From positions 28,183,313 through 28,247,312 of the forward strand of contig CM051457.1 in assembly GCA_028274465.1 (NCBI GenBank): a stretch of 64,000 bases of DNA, written 5' to 3'. Below, piece after piece: positions 58,440 through 64,000 of the stretch. The notes beneath the pieces were generated by a model. That model worked only from the letters and a program-made list of their open reading frames with translations, did not search any database and had not been told where the DNA came from. The DNA is from Plantago ovata (taxonomy: Eukaryota > Streptophyta > Magnoliopsida > Lamiales > Plantaginaceae). Every line of letters starts with the position of its first letter. Position 1 is the first letter of the stretch. Made by a program: the position numbers and the translations under genes.

Positions 58440-58951
58440 GACTTACTTCACACTAGTCTCTATAAACGACATCTTAAATATGCATATTGGCACGCACAAC
58501 GGTTTCCCAACCACATTTGGATACAATCCTCACATAACCAATGCTGACAAGGCATCTATTTCACATTCATTGATCCACCAAAGCTAAAATCAACCAAATG
58601 AATTGGATATTGCATCCTTGGATCCACCACCTCAACCCGAGGCAAGTTTTCAATTGATGATGCCTTCGTTGCATGGCCTTCTCCCAAGTTTCTAATATCT
58701 TGTATCTCATCCTTGACCCACCTATTACGATCACAAGATTGGTGCCGCAATATATAGACCGTGACTGAGATTTCATTTGGGTTGGCATTGTCATACTCAA
58801 ACATTCCCATGATCAACGGGAGGATTAAGGCGTTTGTTATTGCACTCGTGAGCTCTTCCTTACATAATAGTAGATCTAAGAAGGATTCAAATGTAACCAA
58901 CGAATCTAAAAAGGGATCCATATGTAAGAAGCTCTTAAATAAATCAGCCAT
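58440..58951 (-). pseudogene. decayed RING paralog, block B
   Basis: The minus-strand frame starts MADLFKSFLHMDPFLDSLVT and contains LILPLIMGMFEYDNANPNEI, which matches LLLPIISGVPEFQNVSPEEV of the intact RING genes, then SSIENLPRVEVVDP. The first zinc pair CPIC is changed to YPIH, and a stop follows SFGGSMNVK just before MPCQHWLCEDCIQMWL. So this is a second, diverged RING lineage that has decayed. It carries a ~30-residue N-terminal extension relative to the intact genes. Confidence 0.75.
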
Positions 58952-59431
58952 TGACTTTAAAGAATATTACTATATGCAACCGACAATTTACAAATTGTTG
59001 GATGACGGATCTGAGTGTTTTTGGAACATTTATTAGTCTATGTGATATTAAGGTTGATCTGAATGAACGGAAACAAACCACTGGCCGAAGATAAAACTTC
59101 TACAATGCGAAAAAAGCAAGTGAACTTACTATCGCAGGCAAGATTATTGTAAAAACCACATTTGAAAATGCGAACAACCAAGTGAACTTATTGTCGCAAG
59201 ATAGATTCTTGTAAAGGAATTTTCCTTCCTATAATAATAAATGAAGAACCAATTTCACGAACAAGACATGCATGATTTGTGTCTCTGAAGTAAATTATCT
59301 GACACTTTTGCTAAGATAAATTTAATTGCAACTTAAAATATCTCAGCAATGGAGTACATGAAGAAATAAAATTCTAAAATCATGAGCACCACACATGCTC
59401 AGTTGCTCATTACAAATTAATTCTATTTTTG
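58952..59431. repeat. spacer of RING block B, repeated in block C
   Basis: AACCACTGGCCGAAGATAAA, CCACATTTGAAAATGCGAAC and the 3' flank of the RING gene (GCACCACACATGCTCAG) recur at about 62010-62520. GCAAG(C)AAGTGAACTTA is doubled within it. No gene. Confidence 0.65.
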
Positions 59432-59914
59432 TCACTGAGTAGTCGATTGCACTTGACCAACCGAACTTCCAGTTCGCAAAAGCAGACGGACTCTCCATGC
59501 ACCCAACGGGACGACCTCCTCCCTGATCTCCACAATGCTAAGCCTACAAACCGGGCATGAACCACGAATACGCAACCACTTCTTAATACACTTCTCGCAA
59601 AATTGATGTTTGCACGACATCTCTTTTATCACATTCGTTGAACCACCAACTCCAAACTTAACCAAGCAAATGGGGCACTCCATATCCGGATCCACCACCT
59701 CAACCAAGGGCAAGTTGTCGATTGACTCCTTTGTAGCAGCTGATGACCCATCCTTTATGGTCACTGTACGGGTCACATTGTTGAGAGAGACAGAAACTTC
59801 TTCTGGGCTGACATTTTGGAATTCAGGCACCCCAGAGATTATTGGGAGGAGTAATGCGATTGTGCTTCTACTAGCGAGATCCTCGAGTGTTGGTGGAACT
59901 CTCGATTGCGACAT
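59432..59914 (-). CDS. RING finger protein, single exon (160 aa), copy B
   Basis: A small predicted E3 ubiquitin ligase. The zinc ligands are Cys80, Cys83, Cys101, His103, Cys106, Cys109, Cys120 and Cys123, i.e. C-x2-C-x17-C-x-H-x2-C-x2-C-x10-C-x2-C (RING-HC), with Trp113 in the position that contacts the E2 enzyme. The N-terminal 75 residues (MSQSRVPPTLEDLASRSTIA, PIISGVPEFQNVSPEEVSVS) have no recognised domain. The RING resembles those of plant MPSR1-like ligases, a weak comparison. I chose ATG at 59914 rather than one 15 bases upstream because copies A and C both align from here (M-x-QSRVPP). The open frame, complete ligands and conserved TATA box suggest a live gene. Its near-twin lies about 3.09 kb to the right. 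Confidence 0.85.
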   Translation of the reverse strand: MSQSRVPPTLEDLASRSTIALLLPIISGVPEFQNVSPEEVSVSLNNVTRTVTIKDGSSAATKESIDNLPLVEVVDPDMECPICLVKFGVGGSTNVIKEMSCKHQFCEKCIKKWLRIRGSCPVCRLSIVEIREEVVPLGAWRVRLLLRTGSSVGQVQSTTQ

Positions 59915-60026
59915 TTTGTTTATTTGCACTTGAGTTTTAAATATGATAGGGGGTTAACAATGTAACACCGTAAGCACTGTGTTTTTGTTTGTAAGAATGA
60001 ATGACATATGAGTTGCGAAAATGGGG

Positions 60027-60034
60027 TTTTTATA
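60027..60034 (-). promoter_or_regulatory. TATA box of RING copy B
   Basis: TATAAAAA on the minus strand (context GCCTATAAAAACCCC), about 113 bases before the start codon, in a position conserved in copies A and C. Confidence 0.65.
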
Positions 60035-61499
60035 GGCTTGATAGTAGATGAAACTAGAATTGGTAATTAATTTTTTATGGGAATCTTCTGATTTTCTTAC
60101 TAGAAATTAAAAGTTGTAATAAAGAAATTTTAATGTTTTTTTATTTTCCTTTTCCTCTTTATAATAATTTTTATTTTTTAGAAAAGAATGATTAATAATA
60201 TAGGATATAATCATTTTTTCTAAATTAACACAGATTTAGTTTTAATTGGATGTTTTTTAAGAGATCTTTGAAATTATATTTGACTTTTTAATGATATACA
60301 ACCTATTTGTCATAGTAATGAGCTTTGCTTAAAATTTTAGAAGGCCCAATAATTTGAAATCCAATCAGAAAAAAAATTATATTTAATACTTTTAAAAATT
60401 ACATACATAAAGTAAATTTTAAGAGCTCATGTGGTCGGTTTCTAAACACTTAATAGTTGATAGGTGATGTGAGTCATGTGACACTTTAATTGTAAGTCGT
60501 TCAATAAATGTGCGATTTAACGTCTTATAATTTTGATGTACGATGTTGGTTTACTCGTTATATTTGGCTACTTCATAATGAATGATCATATAGATGTATC
60601 AAGTTAATTAAGAGTTTTGATAAATGATGTGAAACTTTGTAAGACATTTCAATTCATGTGTGATTTAACGTTTTATAATTCAAGTGCAATGTTGATTTAC
60701 TCGTTAGATTTGACTACTTGTTAATGATTTATCCGGTAGATGTATTAAGCTTAGAGTACGGCAGTATAATCTCATAAATAATGTTGTCAATTAGTGCCAG
60801 CGCTTAAACTCAAAATCAATTTAAGAATAATTGACTACTAAAAGTTAGTCTTGCGAATTTCGGGTCGTTCACGTGATTAAAATCTTGACCACCCAATTAT
60901 ATATCTTATATCTTCGCACATGTTATATAAAAATCGATGTCTTCATAGCATGGAAAGTATCCATATTAGTGTTAGTAGTGTACATGGTACGTCGTTTCCA
61001 CAACACAAGTTGCTTCTAGAACAATACCAATAACTTATTTCTTTTGTTTGATATGTTTTCATGAAAAAGCTTTTCTTGTTTTTAGTCTCCTTATTTCTTT
61101 GTGATGATTATTCCTTATTGCATAATTTCTTATAACTATAAACCGTTTAACTAGTTAATTTGTTAACAAAAGGGAAGACTGGCAAAGGAATTTGAACGAG
61201 CATTACAATATGAAATGTTAAACTGGCATTAAGCAACAGTAATCAAGAAATCAATTTATAACACTCTCAGAACTCTAATATCTAATATTGAGAAAAACAA
61301 GATACAAAACTCTAGAATGATTAAGAAAAGTTGTTTTTATTAATCATCGCTCGCTTTATCACAATTTCTCTTTCAACCATGAACTCTTTTTTCTTTTGTT
61401 TTTCTTTTTTTTCTTTTTTAAAACGGAAAAATTATTTTTCTTAATCATGGGGTACCAATTGGTAAAGCCCGGCGAACTCTCCAGGCACCCAACTAGACT
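60035..61499. repeat. flank of RING copy B and left part of block C
   Basis: The first ~870 bases repeat the flank of copy A (55.64-56.5 kb). From about 61030 the sequence matches the left part of block B (58.01-58.44 kb), lacking the 952-bp MITE. No gene. Confidence 0.7.
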
Positions 61500-62010
61500 T
61501 ACTTCTCACTAGTCTCTATAAAGGACATCATAAACAAGCATATTGGCACGCAGAATGGTTCCCCAACCACCTTTGGATACAATCCTCACAAAACCGATGC
61601 TTACAAGGAATCCCTTTCACATTCATTGATCCACCAAAGCTAAACTCAACCAAACAAACCGGACACTGCATTCCTGGATCCACCACCTCAACCCGAGACA
61701 AGTTTCCAATGGTGATGCCTTCGTTGCATGGCCTTCTCCCAAGTTCCTAATAGCTTATATCTCATCCCTTGACCCACCTATTATGATCACAAGATTGGTG
61801 TTACAGTATATAGACCATAACTGAGATTTCATTTGGGTTTGGCATTGTCATATTCAAACATTCCCATGATCAAGGGGAGGAGTAAGGCGGTTGTGCTTGC
61901 ACTCGTGAGCTCTTCCATACATAATAGTAGATCTTAGAAGGATTCAGATGTAACCAACGAATCTAAAAAGGGGTCCATATGTAAGAGGCTATTAAATAAA
62001 TCAGGCATTG
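61500..62010 (-). pseudogene. decayed RING paralog, block C
   Basis: It is the counterpart of 58440-58951. The reading frame is broken in its N-terminal half by stops. However, the RING part reads VVDPGMQCPVCLVEFSFGGS, then MNVKGIPCKHRFCEDCIQRW, so the first six zinc ligands survive here while block B has lost its first pair. The last pair is altered to CQYAC. The two blocks therefore decayed independently after duplication. Confidence 0.75.
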
Positions 62011-62519
62011 ACTTTAAAGAATGTTACTATTGATAAATATGCAACCGTCAGTTTACAAATTGTTGGATCACGGCCTGAGTGTCTTTGGAACATTTATTAG
62101 TCTATGTGATATTAAGGTTGATCTGAATGAATGGATACAAACCACTGGCCGAAGATAAAACTATTACAATGCCAAACAAGCAAGTGAACTTATTATCCCA
62201 AACAAGATTATTATAAAAACCACATTTGAAAATGCGAACCACCAAGTGAACTTATTATCGCAAGCTAAATTATTGTAAAAGTATTTCCCTTCCTATAATA
62301 TAAATGAAGAACCAATTTCATGAACAAGACATGCACGATGTCCGTTTTTTAAGTGAATTACCAGTCACTTTTGCTAACATAAATTTAATTGCAACTTAAA
62401 AGCTCTCACCAATGGAGTAAATGAAGAAATAAATTTCTAAAATCAAGAAAAATATTTCATTAATCATGAGCACCACACATGCTCAGATGCTAACAAATTA
62501 ATTCTATTTTTTTTTTTTG
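62011..62519. repeat. spacer of RING block C
   Basis: It is the repeat of the block B spacer (58952-59431), with the same CACTGGCCGAAGATAAAACT and AAAATGCGAACCACCAAG blocks. No gene. Confidence 0.65.
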
Positions 62520-63002
62520 TCATTGAGTAGTCGATTGCACTTGACCTATCGAACCCCCAGGTTGTAAAACCAGACGGACTCTCCATGCACCCAACTGGAC
62601 GACGTCCTCCCAGGTCTCTACAATGCTAAGCCTACAACCCGGGCATGAACCACGGATACGCAACCACTTCTTAATACACTTCTCGCAAAACTGGTGTTTG
62701 CAAGGCATCTCTTTTATCACATTCGTTGATCCACCAACTCCAGACTTAACCAAGCAAATGGGGCACTCCATCTCCGGATCCACCACCTCAACCAAGGGCA
62801 AGTTGTCGATTGACTCCTTTGTAGCAGCCGATGACCCATCCTTTATGGTCACTGTACGGGTCACATTGTTGAGCGAGATAGAAACTTCTTCTGGGCTGAC
62901 ATTTTGGAATTCAGGCACCCTAGAGATTATTGGGAGGAGTAATGCGATCGTGCTTCTACTAGCAAGATCCTCGAGTGTTGGCGGAACTCTCGATTGCAAC
63001 AT
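62520..63002 (-). CDS. RING finger protein, single exon (160 aa), copy C
   Basis: Same length and plan as copy B, about 90 percent identical by eye, starting MLQSRVPPTLEDLASRSTIA. All eight zinc ligands remain (C80, C83, C101, H103, C106, C109, C120, C123). Differences cluster at and after the RING: CLVKSGVGG for CLVKFGVGG, CPGC for CPVC, IVETWEDVVQLG for IVEIREEVVPLG, and LVLQPGGSIG for LLLRTGSSVG. Phe86 to Ser and Val122 to Gly touch the hydrophobic core of a RING, so this copy may be weakening although still open. Its promoter flank with TATA box is kept. Confidence 0.83.
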   Translation of the reverse strand: MLQSRVPPTLEDLASRSTIALLLPIISRVPEFQNVSPEEVSISLNNVTRTVTIKDGSSAATKESIDNLPLVEVVDPEMECPICLVKSGVGGSTNVIKEMPCKHQFCEKCIKKWLRIRGSCPGCRLSIVETWEDVVQLGAWRVRLVLQPGGSIGQVQSTTQ

Positions 63003-63113
63003 TTTGTTTATTTGCGCTTGAGTTTTAAAGATGACAGGGGGTTAACAATGTAACACCGTAAGCACTGTATTTTTGTTTGTAAGAGCGAATACCATATGAA
63101 TTGCGAAAATGGG

Positions 63114-63121
63114 TTTTTATA
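63114..63121 (-). promoter_or_regulatory. TATA box of RING copy C
   Basis: TATAAAAA on the minus strand (context GCCTATAAAAACCC), about 112 bases before the start codon. Same place as in copies A and B. Confidence 0.65.
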
Positions 63122-64000
63122 GGCTTGATAGTAGAAGAAACTACGATTGGTAATTAATTTACATGAGAATCTTTTGATTTTCTTAGTAGAAATTGAAAGT
63201 TGTATTAAAGAAATTTTAATCGTTTTTTTTCCTTTTCTTTTTCTCTTTATAATATTTTTTATTTCCTAGAAAAGAATGATTAATAATATAGGATATATTC
63301 ATTTTTTCTAAATGTACGCAGATTTTGTTTTAATGGGGGTGTTTGTAAGAGATCTTCGAAATTATATTTGACTTTTTTTTATCATATACAACCTATTTGT
63401 AATCCTAATGGGTTTTGCTTAAAATTTTAGAAGGCCCAATAATTTGAAGTCCAATTAGAAGAAAAAAAATCATATTTAATACCTGTAAAATTACATACAT
63501 AAAAAGTAACTTTTAAGAGCTCATGTGGTCGGTTTCTAACCACTTAATATAGTTGATAGATGATGTGACACTTAATTGTAAGTCGTTCAATAAATGTGCG
63601 ATTTAACGTCTTATAATTTTGATGTACGATGTAGGTTTACTCGTTTATATCTGGCTACTTTAGTGTTTTGATAAATGATGTGAATTTTTGCAAGTCATTT
63701 CCATTCATGTGTGATTTAACGTCTTATAATTCAAATGCATTATTGATTTACTCGTTAGATTTGGCTGCTTGTTAATGATTTATCCGGTAGATATATTAAA
63801 CTTAGAGTACGATAGTATAATCTCATAAATAATGAAGTTTAGCAATTAGTGTCATGTTTAAACTCAAGATCGATTTAAGAATAATTGACTACTAAAAGTT
63901 AGACTTGAAAATTTTGGATCATTCACGTGATTATATCAAGCACCACCCAATTAATTAAATTATAATGGAACACACGTATACTTGGATTAAAGTTGGTGAA
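63122..64000. repeat. third copy of the RING upstream flank
   Basis: It matches 55.64-56.5 and 60.04-60.95 kb in order and orientation up to the last ~40 bases, where similarity ends (from about 63955). No gene was seen. Confidence 0.7.

Noticed and set aside
59610-63021. + strand frames over both RING genes
   Set aside because: Antisense shadows; they mirror the conserved RING codons and are not conserved as proteins.

Overview
The window looks like nuclear DNA of a flowering plant, most likely a eudicot. It is AT-rich, has GT-AG introns, plastid- and mitochondrion-targeted proteins encoded in the nucleus, a nuclear-type tRNA gene and plant transposons (hAT and Stowaway MITEs, Mutator-like elements, Helitron-like repeats, LTR elements). 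Species cannot be fixed from sequence alone. All exon models were built by hand from splice signals and reading-frame continuity.

Intact-looking host genes: an alpha/beta hydrolase (1189-4638, -, 10 exons, 357 aa); nuclear-encoded plastid ribosomal protein L6 (8456-10892, -, 225 aa); tRNA-Pro(AGG) (12416-12487, +); a ureide permease (13273-15553, +, 7 exons, 406 aa); a mitochondrial-type glycine-rich RRM protein (26809-28567, -, 253 aa); an rRNA-processing EFG1 homolog (47131-50976, -, 7 exons, 348 aa); and two single-exon RING finger proteins (59432-59914 and 62520-63002, -, 160 aa each). They are unrelated housekeeping or transport genes, not an operon or pathway cluster.

The stretches between are rich in fossils. 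1-8 kb and 11-12 kb carry MITEs. 16-20 kb holds a repeated ~1 kb unit split by another insertion. 21.5-25.6 kb is a complete-ended 4.1 kb Mutator-like element with a decayed FAR1-type transposase piece. 31.6-36.2 kb is an intronless copy of the spliceosomal WD40 gene PRL1/PLRG1, interrupted by a 3.2 kb non-autonomous LTR element. 36.6-37.9 kb is a decayed F-box gene. 38.9-42.6 kb is a broken chromovirus (Ty3/Gypsy) that abuts an exon of a decayed kinase gene. Next to it is a decayed EB1 fragment. 51.5-54.9 kb is Helitron-like DNA with minisatellites.

The last 9 kb (55-64 kb) is a local amplification of small RING genes: a two-gene block (decayed RING paralog plus intact RING gene) is repeated at about 3.07 kb spacing, with a third, older, decayed RING copy to the left. 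A 952 bp Mutator-type MITE with palindromic core sits in one flank, and the equivalent place in the neighbouring block is an empty site.

I found no CRISPR, bacterial-type operon or clear new defence system. The most distinctive material is the family of Mutator-type elements with self-complementary cores, the mirrored-repeat 4.1 kb element, and the RING gene amplification.
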